Assembly: GCA_009869945.1 (NCBI GenBank)
Contig: WIXG01000104.1
Coordinates: forward strand, 62,001 to 126,000
DNA from: Mesaphorura yosii
Lineage: Eukaryota; Arthropoda; Collembola; Poduromorpha; Tullbergiidae
Length of the DNA: 64,000 bases
Direction: 5' to 3'
Shown in pieces: positions 28,801-38,961 of the stretch. A model generated the notes under the pieces. That model was not told the origin of the DNA. It saw nothing but the letters and a program-made list of their open reading frames with translations, and searched no databases. The number at the start of each line of letters is the position of its first letter. The stretch's first letter is position 1. A program made the translations under genes and the position numbers.

Positions 28801-30828
28801 CATGAACGCATTTTGTAAATGTGATCGTGTTCTCATTCGAGCGGGTTGTTATTTGAACAGGTAAACTCCGTGATTATGGAATCAGCTATTGAGATTTCGG
28901 CTATTCAACATAGCTTTGTGCGAGCAATTAATGACACCAACGTCCATGAAATCATGATGAACACTGGAGCAAAGATTGTTTTTCCAGACCTTTCTGACAA
29001 TAATATACAGCAAATCAAGAGATCTCGTATATTTATCTCAGGCGATATAAATAGCGTCTATTATGCTCGTCAACAACTTATTGTAAAAAAAAATTATTAC
29101 TGTTCTATTTTCTAAAACCTTTGATTAACACCTGCTTAATAATTAATAAGCGTTCTTTTTCAATTTACCACAGGGTTGTCTTCCGCTTAGAATGATTTTT
29201 GATGTAAACGACGACCTGCACCTGGATTGGGATGTTGTACGATCAGTTGGAGCAGACCTCAGCGTAACTGCGAAGTTAATCAATCGCAACCGTCTTGGAT
29301 CTGGAGGCAGTGGCTCTGGCTCCACACTGCCGCCTCCGATTCCTGGAAGAAGTCGTACTCTTCAGCTAATCACAGCTGAGAGAAACACAGGAAACATTTA
29401 TGAGGCTAGGCGTCAGATTTTGGGCTGCACCGAACCACCTTTCATTGCGAAGATTCCAGTCACATATGCACTTCGATCGGTTCAGAATACTGCTTCTTCA
29501 GGTTAGAAAGCTCTCCGTTCTTCCTTGAAGATTACAATCATGGAAATGCTCAAAGAGTTATTTATCTACTTCGTAGCTCTGCATCAATTCGGAAATCGCT
29601 TGAACATCAGCCAATTAAAACCATTGCTTCTGCCTTCGAACCCAATGTCGCCAGTGTTGTCTCCATCATTTTGGCCACCGGCTCCATTTGGAACTCCATT
29701 TCGTACCCCGACAGGAAAAGACTTTCTCAGCCAGGAGAATCTCAATCCACCACCTGGATTCCGACCAAAGCCACACAATTCAAGATACTCGCTCCAATCT
29801 CCGAGTGGATTCGGCAGATCCTTCTTCAATTATCACGGTGGTTTGTCTGGACTTGGATCACCGCTGCCGCTGCCAACGCCAATTCAGTTTGACAAGACAG
29901 ACAATGACCAGTATCATCATAGAAAGGCACCAGGCTTTGACAGACCAAACGCCCTGACTGACACTCAAAGCGATGCTTACAAGAACTCGACCTTGAGCGA
30001 TAAGAAAATCATGGCAATGAAAGGTAATAGATTAATGGGCTACACCTAAAATTTCACTTTAATAGTTGTTCATTTTAACTTAATGGTATATATTTTGTAG
30101 CAATGTATAGCGGCAGAGCTGGAACTCCAGGTAGGGCTCCGACTTCGGAATGGGCCGGCTACGGATTCAGCAAGACTCAGATGGATTTGTTTTCAAAAGG
30201 ACTGGCTGGTTCCACTGGAAGCTCCAAAAGCACCATTGTTGAGACGGACGAAGACTTTGCTTCGGAAGAAATGGCTTCTCTGTCTTTGTCAAGTTCAGCT
30301 TCGTCATCTGCCTGGACCAATTCTTCTGCTGATCAACGAGATCCGAATAACAACAACAAAGGGACTTTTGAGACAGAGGCGAAATCTCCTGGAATGAACC
30401 AAACTGAATCAGTTGCTACAGCTGGTACTACGCTTAAGACTCCATTGGGACCACAACAGTCAAATTTATTTGACCTCACCCCGACCTCGACCAACTTGAA
30501 TCTTGACCTCGCGGCCAATGACTTGCCAACTTTATTTGCTCAAAATGGACTTGAGAAGTACATTGGTAAGTACCTACAAGAGCAGTTGATACGAAATGTA
30601 AATACTGTGAAAAAGCATAAAATTAACTTCTTATCTTATTTAGATGTCTTCGTGGCTGAGGAGATTGATTGCGGAGCATTCGCAACGCTGACTGAAAATG
30701 ACCTGAAGTCTCTGGGAGTGACAGCGTTCCCCGCTCGAAAGAAGATGCTCATTTTGATCAAACAACTGTTCATGCAATTGGAACGACCGAGACCCATTTC
30801 GGACTGTTCGGACAATCAATGGAACTAG
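25827..30828 (+). CDS. BicC: Bicaudal C RNA-binding protein (KH repeats and SAM)
   Basis: Translational repressor that recruits CCR4-NOT deadenylase to target mRNAs, with roles in oogenesis and polarity. Coding exons after the first are 27805-27874, 27969-28054, 28166-28381, 28478-28597, 28664-28789, 28861-29082, 29174-29501, 29577-30023, 30101-30565 and 30644-30828. With a first exon at 27388-27681 the product is 852 aa. An upstream exon, 25827-26061, encodes VRVSRKKLEALIVQ, matching the conserved BicC N-terminal block, and splices in phase to an AG at 27381-27382 for a 932-aa form. KH domains: TYIQWPSRMKIGAKTKK opens the first, the canonical KH has the GxxG loop as GCRG with GCHIHFPDSNR, and the later KH (GAKIVFPDLSDNN) lacks a GxxG. 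After a Pro/Ser-rich middle comes a C-terminal SAM domain (DLPTLFAQNGLEKYI, EIDCGAFATLTENDLKSLG). The end, SDNQWN, resembles the fly end. Confidence 0.93.
26062..27387 (+). other. Probable first intron of BicC / proximal promoter region
   Basis: 1.3 kb between the two candidate first coding exons. The donor gtagga follows 26061 and an in-phase acceptor is at 27381-27382. Open frames inside are short and unrecognised. It may contain a second promoter for the proximal start at 27388. Confidence 0.5.
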
Positions 30829-31719
30829 ACGGATTACGGATACGACTGGAACTGGATATTTTGGAAGAACTGAGGAAAATGGAAGCATGCTCCCCGTTGG
30901 ATGAAGATTGTGTTTAGTTGATAGTTATTTATTATTTTCTTAAAACTTAATTCAGATGAGTACATCAGTTTATTCAATTTTACAGAAAATTATGCATGGA
31001 TGAAATCAACGAAAAAAATGAAACTATGAATCAGAGTAAAAAGTAGCGTATGAGCTAGATTAAGTAATTTAGTTTAGGTAAGGAATGTGTTTTCGTTTAT
31101 TCTTCAGCAAATTCTCCTATCGCAGGCATGAAATAAAAATGAATAAAAATCAGCATTAAAAAATCAATGTCCTTCTTCAGTCTTGAGCTTTGATTAGCAT
31201 ATGAAAATGTAGGATTACTTTAAACTTGAGACTTGCTGAGCTGGTCAAATATCTGGGTCAGTCATCAATCGATTCGATGCACACAATCACTGCAGCCGCA
31301 ACCACAACCACTGGAAAGGATCTTGACACAATAACATTGAATCATAATTTCACAAAGTCATTTCAGCTGCAAAGCGCTAACCTCAGCAAAATGATCGATT
31401 CAGAAAGCATCATGGGCAATAATCTTTTTCATCTGAGAGTGGCATTCTAATTTAATCCGTAAATATATTTTCCAAATGTAGTCTAATGTTACATACATTT
31501 ATTTCGACTGAATGACAATGTCCTCTTCATGGAAGATTTAAGTCAAATAAAAAAGGATTAGGTCTAAAACACATTTGGCATGCGTTATCCATTCATCATT
31601 CGATCTCTGGACGTTAACACGATAGCATTACACCAGACAATTTCGAGAGCTTCCTGATTGTGAGTTGTCCAGTCTTTCCAGCACCAGTCAGACAAGTGTT
31701 AAATGACGGTGACACAATC
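30829..31719. other. BicC 3' UTR and spacer
   Basis: 890 bp. The BicC poly(A) signal is probably AATAAA at 31132-31137, 304 bp after the stop. A 74-codon frame at 31226-31450 lacks domains and is not called. Confidence 0.45.
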
Positions 31720-33269
31720 ATGCTCAGCATTCGATTTCTTGTCGTAGGATTATTTGTCCTGCTTCTCCACACACCGAGCGGACTGGTTTACGGAGAGGAA
31801 ACAGGTTATTCAATAGAAAATAATCGCGTGCTCAAATTGCTTGAGGCAGCGGACGCAGCTAGGAGGACAACGTACGTAAATAAGAATAAGGTCTTGCCAT
31901 TGTTGGGATTCAAAAATCTAATTTAGTGAGCACATTTTCTTACAGGGCACAATCACCAATTCCTGCACCCGAATCGCCTTCCGTTTCCGCACCGCCTTCG
32001 AATTTTTCTCACACCGAGTATGCACGAATTATCCGAGAAGTCAAGCAGCTGAAGTCCGTCATCAATCGCGTAATTAATTCATTGTCTCCTACTGAGATGA
32101 GCATTGCCCTGTCTTGTCTGAGAATGTGCAATGGTAATAAGCTTCGACTTTTTGGCCCCGTATCGCAGATGCAGCAAATGAACCTTTTGGACGAGCAGAT
32201 CCAGAAATGCATCGCGAGCATAAGGAGAAATATCGACTACAAAGCGAAGCAACATTGGCGGAACATCGTTTACGAGCTGATGCACACCTTCGAAAATACC
32301 GACATGGAGAATGAAGTAGGAAACAGCATACAAGGCCATGACGGTATGGACACTGAAGACAGCAGCACTCAGGAGCAGCACGAGCTAGAGCACGAGAAGT
32401 CGGCGGTGCTTCGCAGGATTGTGATCGGGTCCTACGAAGGTCTTCGCTCAAACATCCTGCCAATCGTCCACTTTATCAACTTCACGAAGATCATCTCCGG
32501 CTTCCACCCTTTGCTGCAAGAAATGCGAGACTACGACCACATTTATTACGGAAACGAAGTGTTCCTGATTGCTCGACTCATTCGCCTGTGGTGCGGCACA
32601 GAGTCTCGGCTGTACGAAGAACTTCCACTTGGCATTCAATATATTGATTCTTACTCGGTGCATCTGCTGAATGAAAACAATCAAGGGCTGCTTTTCTACA
32701 AGCCAAAGACCCCATGTCGAGGGCGTCACTGCAACAATCACGAAATGTTCACGTACCATCATTCAGTGCATGATTTTGGGGAGGAGGAGAGGGACAAGGC
32801 GACCTGGACGTTCGTGCCGACGAATACGACTGATGCGACTTGGAGTACACAACTCCAATTTTACATGAGGAACGGATTTCTAGAAGCGGAAGCGGTAAAT
32901 GCCACTGGCACGGTCGAAGTCGCAAGTGCAAACGCAAACGCGACGCAGCCGCAGTACAAATACGTGAACATTGACTACGAGTACAGACTGTCCCCCGTGA
33001 AGAAGTCCATCGTCATTGTGAACTTGGTCAATCACACAGAGGACGCTGTTCGGATCCGCGTCGTGCAAACGCATTTGGTCAAACGCCTAATCATGGGCAA
33101 GAAGAATCCCGGTCGGTCGAGTTTGGTCACGCTGAGCATTATGGGAACAGAGGACAGATTTGAGACGGCGAACGACGGCAATTGGGTCGTGCTGCCAGTG
33201 GAGAAATTAAACGCGACAGTGCTCAAGGACAAATCACTCTGGAATAAAAACGTAGAATGTTCGCTGTGA
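31720..33269 (+). CDS. Secreted N-glycosylated orphan protein
   Basis: Two exons (31720-31871, 31946-33269, phase-2 intron with donor gtacgt) join to 491 aa. The N terminus (MLSIRFLVVGLFVLLLH) is a strong signal peptide. No further transmembrane segment is obvious, so the protein is probably secreted. At least six N-x-S/T sites occur. The N-terminal half is helical and contains an acidic Gln/Glu/His stretch (about residues 180-195). The C-terminal half alternates hydrophobic and polar residues (YSVHLLNENNQGLLFYKP, KKSIVIVNLVNH), suggesting beta structure. Few cysteines are present (LSCLRMC, CIAS, LWCG, PCRGRHC, ECSL). No family is recognised. It lies tail to tail with the DUF4789-like gene, whose stop codon is only about 50 bp away. 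Confidence 0.75.
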
Positions 33270-33319
33270 TCTTATCACAACTCATTGACTTAAGTTAATT
33301 CATTCGATTTCGGTGTTAA

Positions 33320-33325
33320 TTTATT
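33320..33325 (-). terminator. Poly(A) signal overlapping the DUF4789-like stop codon
   Basis: On the minus strand the coding end reads CTGCAATAAATT. The TAA stop lies inside the hexamer AATAAA, so transcript cleavage would fall within about 30 bp of the stop. Confidence 0.5.
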
Positions 33326-34182
33326 GCAGTGTAAATTTCTTAACAGGCTTGCATTTGCCCGTAATGCTTCGTGCGCTTCCCGGGGCACACCTGAACCTCG
33401 CACCGGTGAGTGCGAACGGTACGATGGAAGGGTCTTTGGGCTTTCCACAGTTGGGTTCAATTTCGTCCTTTATGAATGTGAGCACCTCGCCCTGTGGGCA
33501 GTACCTCGACGGTGCATCCAATTCTGCGCAGGTTCCCCTGAAGGGCACGAGTTCCGCATTCTTATTTCCAATATTCCTTCCGTGGCACGGATTTGCTCTG
33601 CAGTAGGGCTCAAAATCTTCAGTGAGCAGCAGCCATTGCTTTGGTGGACAATATCCCTGTAATCACATTCATAAGGCAATTGATATACATGGCTCAGATT
33701 CATCCAAAGGCAAATGCAAGCAAATGAGAATTTACCTGTGAAAATATTGGGTAGCATCTGTTCGTTTCTGGGTGGAAAATGAGTGTCCGGTCGTTTCTTA
33801 TTGTGTCACAATCGCATTCACCATACACATCGCCATCATCTTGGAAGATCATGCCGTTTGTGCACGGGCCGGTGGTGTGGATTCGGTAGCAGACGCCCGT
33901 TGCATTGTGGTAGCGGTCGTTTGGATGGGCTTTGGAGCCGGAGCAAAGTGAAGCTCTGCCTTGTAAAAAGAGGCTGTTAGTTGCTGTTATCCAAGTCCAT
34001 GCACGCATTTGATTAGACAATTAGGATCACGCTACGTACCGTTGGGGTTCCTGCATTCGGTTTGCTGGGCTGATCGTCCGGAGCAATTGTGGGGGGTTGG
34101 AGTCAAGAAACCCAATCTGAGCCACGACCACGTATTGCAACTGGATTAACATTGCACTGAACAAAAGGAATTGGTAAGACAT
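33321..34182 (-). CDS. Secreted cysteine-rich protein, DUF4789-like
   Basis: Three exons (34182-34040, 33955-33736, 33656-33321) join to 232 aa. The N terminus (MSYQFLLFSAMLIQLQYVVVAQ) is a signal peptide. The rest holds about fifteen cysteines in the pattern seen in arthropod secreted proteins of the DUF4789 type: GVCYRIHTTGPCTNGM, then GECDCDT, then FHPETNRCYPIFSQGYCPP, then CRANPCHGRNIG. Such proteins are found in arthropods and their biochemical role is not known to me. The assignment rests on the GPC...GxCxC and NRCYP...GxCP spacing. The acceptor of exon 2 was chosen by phase: the second of two nearby AGs keeps the frame. The stop overlaps its poly(A) signal. Confidence 0.75.
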
Positions 34183-34644
34183 CTTAAAACTTTCCAAAAA
34201 TCTGCCGACGATGACTACCAGAATTCTCAAATGATTACGAGTAATACATTTTGAATTCTACGCCTCAGAGATGAGCTTCCGCCCAATTCGCAGATACATA
34301 TGAATGTATAAATATCATTCTAAGAAATGATCACGAAAAAACAGGTTTATTGTACCACTCATTAGTATGTTACGTCGCTCGGCGATTAAAGCGCGAGACG
34401 TCAATGATCAGTTTTTTGCACCTCAAAATGAAATGCCAGCCAATATGCGACCTTCATAATTGATACACGCTCATGGTTGATATTGGCAGATTGTTAAAGT
34501 AGGTGCAATTGCACCTGGAACTAGCATTCATATACTTCATGACCAAAGTGCTAATGATAGTTGTAACGATAACAAGAATTTATTGTCAAGTTCTTTGCCA
34601 CTTCTTATACATGTATCACAGAGTAAGCATGATCAACGCATAAA
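34183..34644. other. Spacer between the DUF4789-like gene and TTC4
   Basis: About 460 bp. It should hold the promoter of the DUF4789-like gene (left) and the TTC4 3' UTR (right). A minus-strand AATAAA (plus 34579-34584) about 60 bp after the TTC4 stop is a likely poly(A) signal. Nothing else was recognised. Confidence 0.4.
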
Positions 34645-37600
34645 TCAGGAGTCGTCCGTATCGCCTGCTGCATCATGAAGGCGTTCGAGGAAGCCTCTGC
34701 ACATTTCATTTTCAGGGTTCAGAATAAACAATCCGGCGATTCCATTTGACGGCAATTGAAACCTGCACAAATTTAACGCAGAAGTTAGATGCAATTCGAG
34801 TACATAAAGCCCTTTTAGTAGTAACGAGTAACCTTGCGTCTGCCAAGACTTCACTTAATGTTTGATTCAGGTTCACTTGCACATATCCACTTGACTCCGC
34901 ATCGATAAAGTACACTCCAACCGTTCCAAGACGATACTCGTTGTTGGTGTCCCACGGCGGCCGCTCGTTCTCCAGAATTTCAGTCAGGTGATCTGCGAGC
35001 CTGTAAATTCCGTCTTACATCAATTAACAAGTGACACACTGATTTGACTACCAATAAGCGGTGACATTGAAGAAGACTTACGTCGAATCTTCATGAAACG
35101 ACTCGATAAAGTCAGATTGTCCGAATTGAGGATAGAAAAATAAAACCGGCCATTCTAGACGCCCATCCACTGCAATTTTAACTTTATGTTCAGCCGAGTC
35201 ATCCTCAAGAAACGATTTATTCCGGCATTTAATATTTCTGTCTTCGATTAGCCCCATTATTTTAGCATTCGTTTGGGCCTGTTCTTTCCTTTCGAAGTTG
35301 GATTTTCTGTCGCCTGCCTGTGCCCTATGCTAGAGGCACAAGTTAAAGCGGTGATATCAATGAAAACAATACTGGCATCACAATTCACTCCTGTTTGAAA
35401 GCATATTGATTTTGTACCACATTTTTCGTCGCCTGCAGCCGCAATTTCCCAATTGCTTTGTTTTCCGGTTCAATCTTGTAACATTTTGAACAATACTCCA
35501 GTGCCTCCTCCCACCTCTCGAGCTTCATGCAGCATTCGAGCGCTCTGAAAGCGGGCTTGAAATAATTTGTCTTTAGTTGACACGCCTTCGCACTGTCCAA
35601 CAAACTGGAGCGATAGTTTTGCAGATAAAACTGCGCAGCGGCTCTAGAAATATGAATATAAAAATAAAGGTCGCATAATCGTTTTCATTAAATTGTTGAA
35701 ACAACTCTAACTCAAGCCAACGAAATATGTTACTCAAAGTACCTGTTGTTGTACAGCTGAGCTTCTAGTTCATTGTTTCCACCTTCCGTCTCATGGGCCT
35801 CGTCATTATGCAAGCTTTTAATGCCTTCGGTAAAGCAGAGAACAGCGATCCGGTATTTCTTCAGCTTAAAGTGGAAAATGCCGTCTTCCTTGTAATTGGC
35901 AGCCAATTCCTCGGGCGTGTTCTCATCAGGCGAATACTTCAATTGCTGGAGAGCTTCCACAAGCGGCGAGACCTCGGCGTTCTCGTCGGGCACTTCTTTC
36001 AGGAAGAAAGGGTGTTTCTTTAATTCCTGTCGGGCAAAAAATTATCGTCATTGCACGTAAACAAGTAGTAAACATGTGTGCGACCTTTGCCGTACTCGTC
36101 ATAATTGCATTCACGCAATAAGATTAAGAGCGGCAGTAAAAGCACGCGAAATAAATTAATATCAATACTAATTCTGACAATCAAATTGTCTCTTGAATAT
36201 TTTATGTGACGAACAAATAATTGCCTCCCTCTTTGCTAACATGAGAAGTTTTTTAAATCGCGTTCATAGCCTTGTACTTTACAGTCCATTTGTCCGTTTT
36301 ATCTCGACTAGAACGTAGCCCAAGCCTTTACATGACATTTCATATAGCGTCTTTTACAGTATTAAACCTGAGCCACGACCGGAGCCCAGTTATGGCCAGT
36401 GACGAGCTGAAATTCTTCGACAGCGTCAAGTGGGTCGTGACATCTAATCAGATTCTGGGGTTTCTGCCATTCTCTGTCGACAATGGAACTTTGCGTTTCC
36501 GATGGATTAGTGTGCCAGTCTTGCTGTCATTTCTACAGATTGTGCATTTTGCCGGGTGGCCAGTTTATTCTGTGCTCACAGGAAATACGAAGGAATCTCT
36601 CGTCCTGGTGGGCATGATCACTCAAACTGAGATCTTTGCGTATGCTTTGTACAGTAAGCAGGCCCAACACGAGATAAATTTAACCATGCAACTGATTAAC
36701 TGATGAAACGCGCTTGCAGGTCTCAGCAGTTGTTTTGTCGCATGCTTTCTTAAGTTGGAAGCGCTTTGGGCACGGGAACAAATGAAGCAGTTTTGGGAGG
36801 ACATTCAAGCTTTTGAAAGAGCGCTGATTTTAGTTGGTACCGACAACTTTTACGTGACTCAGCTCCAGCGAATGCAGTCGCGTCTCAAAATGCAGACAAT
36901 GATTCTTTGGAGCTCCGGGCTTCTCTTTCTGATACCGCTCTCCGGAACCATGTTCTTTGTCAACATCAATCTTCCTCCCGAGAACAAAATATTTCTGGTC
37001 AAGCTGGTCGTGGAATTTGTGACCAGCGCGCTCTTGTACTGGATTCCGGGAAATTCTATCCTCGTTGTGTCACTCGTACAGTATTTCAGCGTGTGCTTCA
37101 GATTCCTCCGTCATCAGCTCGAAATTGAAGCCAATGAACCGTTCAAGGACATGGACAAGTGGAAATTGATGGTCACGTGGAAGACAAAGTGGAACACGGC
37201 CTCTGACCCAATCGGTCCCATAAAATATACGTACAATGGAGACAGAATCCAGGACATATTCGGAATGTACGCCGAGTTGGAGGATCTCATCGCAAAGTTT
37301 AACAAGCTGTGGAGCAACAAAATGCTCATGGCACTGATTCACATTTTTATCCTTTTCTTGACCAACGGGTTCTTCATATGTATGTGGGTGGGACGAGGTT
37401 CGTTCGAAATGCTCCTGGTCGCCTGTTTCTCAATACTTTTGCATTTCTACATGCTGACTAAATTGACGACGGAGGGAAGTGTGATGACGCAAGAAGCAGA
37501 GCAATTCATGCCGATTTTCAACAGGATTCGTGATTCCGTGCTGAACTCCAATGCAGGTTTGAAGGGAAAGGTAAAAACAATAAAGCAAACTTGCCTACCT

Positions 37601-38182
37601 TTTTATAGCAGTACAATGTTTAATTACAAGTCAAATATCGCTAATTTTTCTCGTAGGCGAAATATTTTATGACCAAATTGATGAATCGGGCTCCGATCAT
37701 ATCGCCTGGTGGTTTATGCGTCGTGAATCGTCGTCTGGTGACGTCGGTAAGAAGCACGCCATTAATTTTCCCACTTTACAACACATAAAGTCGACTTAAC
37801 TAAGAAAAAGTTGGAATATCCTAGATAATGGGCACTATACTGACTTATCTTATCGTCTTGCTCCAATTTCACGGGAAGCCCGAAGACAATAAGAAGTGAA
37901 CATGACACATGACCAGCGTGCAAGCATGGCACAAGGAGTCAACCACCATCACAAAGGAATTTAGGCATTTATGGAATGTGAAACAGTCGAGCATAATGAA
38001 TTATAGCGCGAACAAACCTCGTCTAAATTATTGGGATCCCATCCTTCAGTGTAGCGCAGTCCTTTCCGATCGCTCGGAATTTCGTCCAGAATTTTGTCAA
38101 TGTCCACAAATGGCACGGAGTTCTCCGCTGCGCTCCTGTTTTGACTCTCCGCCTTCTTGCTTGGGCTCGATGTAGAGGCCAT
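34645..38182 (-). CDS. TTC4: TTC4/Cns1-type Hsp90 co-chaperone
   Basis: Tetratricopeptide co-chaperone that binds the C termini of Hsp90 and Hsp70. Six exons (38182-38018, 36026-35743, 35643-35389, 35324-35082, 35000-34833, 34762-34645) join to 410 aa; the human protein is 387 aa. The N-terminal exon ends GWDPNNLDE and joins LKKHPFFL in phase. The TPR block follows (AANYKEDGIFHFKLKKYRIA, then AQLYNNRAAAQFYLQNYRSS, then NYFKPAFRALECCMKLERWE). After a Lys/Glu-rich coiled region comes the TTC4 C-terminal domain with WPVLFFYPQFGQSDFIESFH. The first intron is about 2 kb, against 60-100 bp for the others, and contains a complete gustatory-receptor gene on the opposite strand. The stop is TGA at 34645-34647. 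Confidence 0.93.
36392..37899 (+). CDS. Gustatory receptor, nested in TTC4 intron 1
   Basis: Seven-transmembrane chemoreceptor of the arthropod Gr family, expected to be a ligand-gated cation channel in sensory neurons. Four exons (36392-36653, 36720-37570, 37657-37746, 37825-37899) join to 425 aa. The N-terminal block (FFDSVKWVVTSNQILGFLPF) resembles the Gr start. Hydrophobic segments follow, including VPVLLSFLQIVHF, LWSSGLLFLIPLSG, LVVEFVTSALLY and IHIFILFLTNGFFICMW. The last exon gives TYLIVLLQF, which fits the Gr signature TYhhhhhQF in TM7. The short last exons separated by phase-0 introns are typical of Gr genes. The tail is HGKPEDNKK. The gene looks intact, but it is too diverged to name a ligand class. 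Confidence 0.87.
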
Positions 38183-38961
38183 TCCGAATTCTGATGAATT
38201 TATTCTGTGAGAAATATAAACATAGCATGCACAAATTAGAAATTGTTCGTTCGATCCATTACTTATGACTCATAAGTTATGAGTCACATCTGTCTTTACT
38301 ACCTTGAAACGCAAGACGCAATAAAGGAAAGTCGCGTAATGCATGTGCATAATTAACGAAGCTATTCCGGCAAATTTCTTAATAATAACGAGGACCCACC
38401 CACGAAATTTCCTGCGTCCTTTCTTCTCTACCTTTTCATTGTTTTCGCATAAAGTTCAAAGTTTAATACGGTACATTTTGAGTACTGTGCTGCCTCTGTT
38501 ATGCGTATGTTTTTTAGACCAAAATGCCAGAGGAAGTTAGTTCTTGCGTGCTTTCCTAAACTAATAAACTGTCGCATTTTTACGAGCATTCGATTGTATT
38601 GACGTTTCGTTTGACGTTGACGTAATCAGATGCACTTTCGCTTTGTATTTTTCTTAGAACAGAATCTGGAGCAAGCAAAATTAATATACTGTCTTTTCAT
38701 CCGCTGTAAAAATTAAAATCGTTCGCAGGCTTTCTACTTCAATATTTTTGATTTATTCGTCAAAATTAAATATCCCCTTAAATTCTATACTCTGAAAATA
38801 AACGATTTGAACTGAAGGTGAGAAGCAAGATGCATATCTCCTTTTTAATGCACCTCAAATCTTACGATCATGTGTTAAACCCCAAAATGCTTGAACTCTT
38901 GGGTAGGATAAAATCGTATTGCTCTCGACCTGCGCACATCCAGTATTCATTTCGCTACAAA
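38183..38961. other. Spacer between TTC4 (-) and the Ig-like gene (+)
   Basis: 780 bp of divergent promoter region, AT-rich. It contains an inverted pair of AP-1 sites at 38266-38286. A donor-like gaag-gtgaga at about 38817 and an acceptor-like cacatccag ending at about 38942 suggest that the Ig-like gene has a non-coding first exon here. Confidence 0.45.
38266..38286. promoter_or_regulatory. Inverted pair of AP-1 (TGACTCA) sites
   Basis: TGACTCATA-AGT-TATGAGTCA is a 9-bp perfect inverted repeat with a 3-bp centre. Each arm carries the full AP-1/bZIP consensus. It lies 84 bp upstream of the TTC4 start codon, in a place suited to a promoter element. Confidence 0.55.

Noticed and set aside
32079-32463. 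Minus-strand Cys-rich frame of 124 codons
   Set aside because: It lies antisense inside the secreted glycoprotein exon and lacks a signal peptide or known cysteine pattern.
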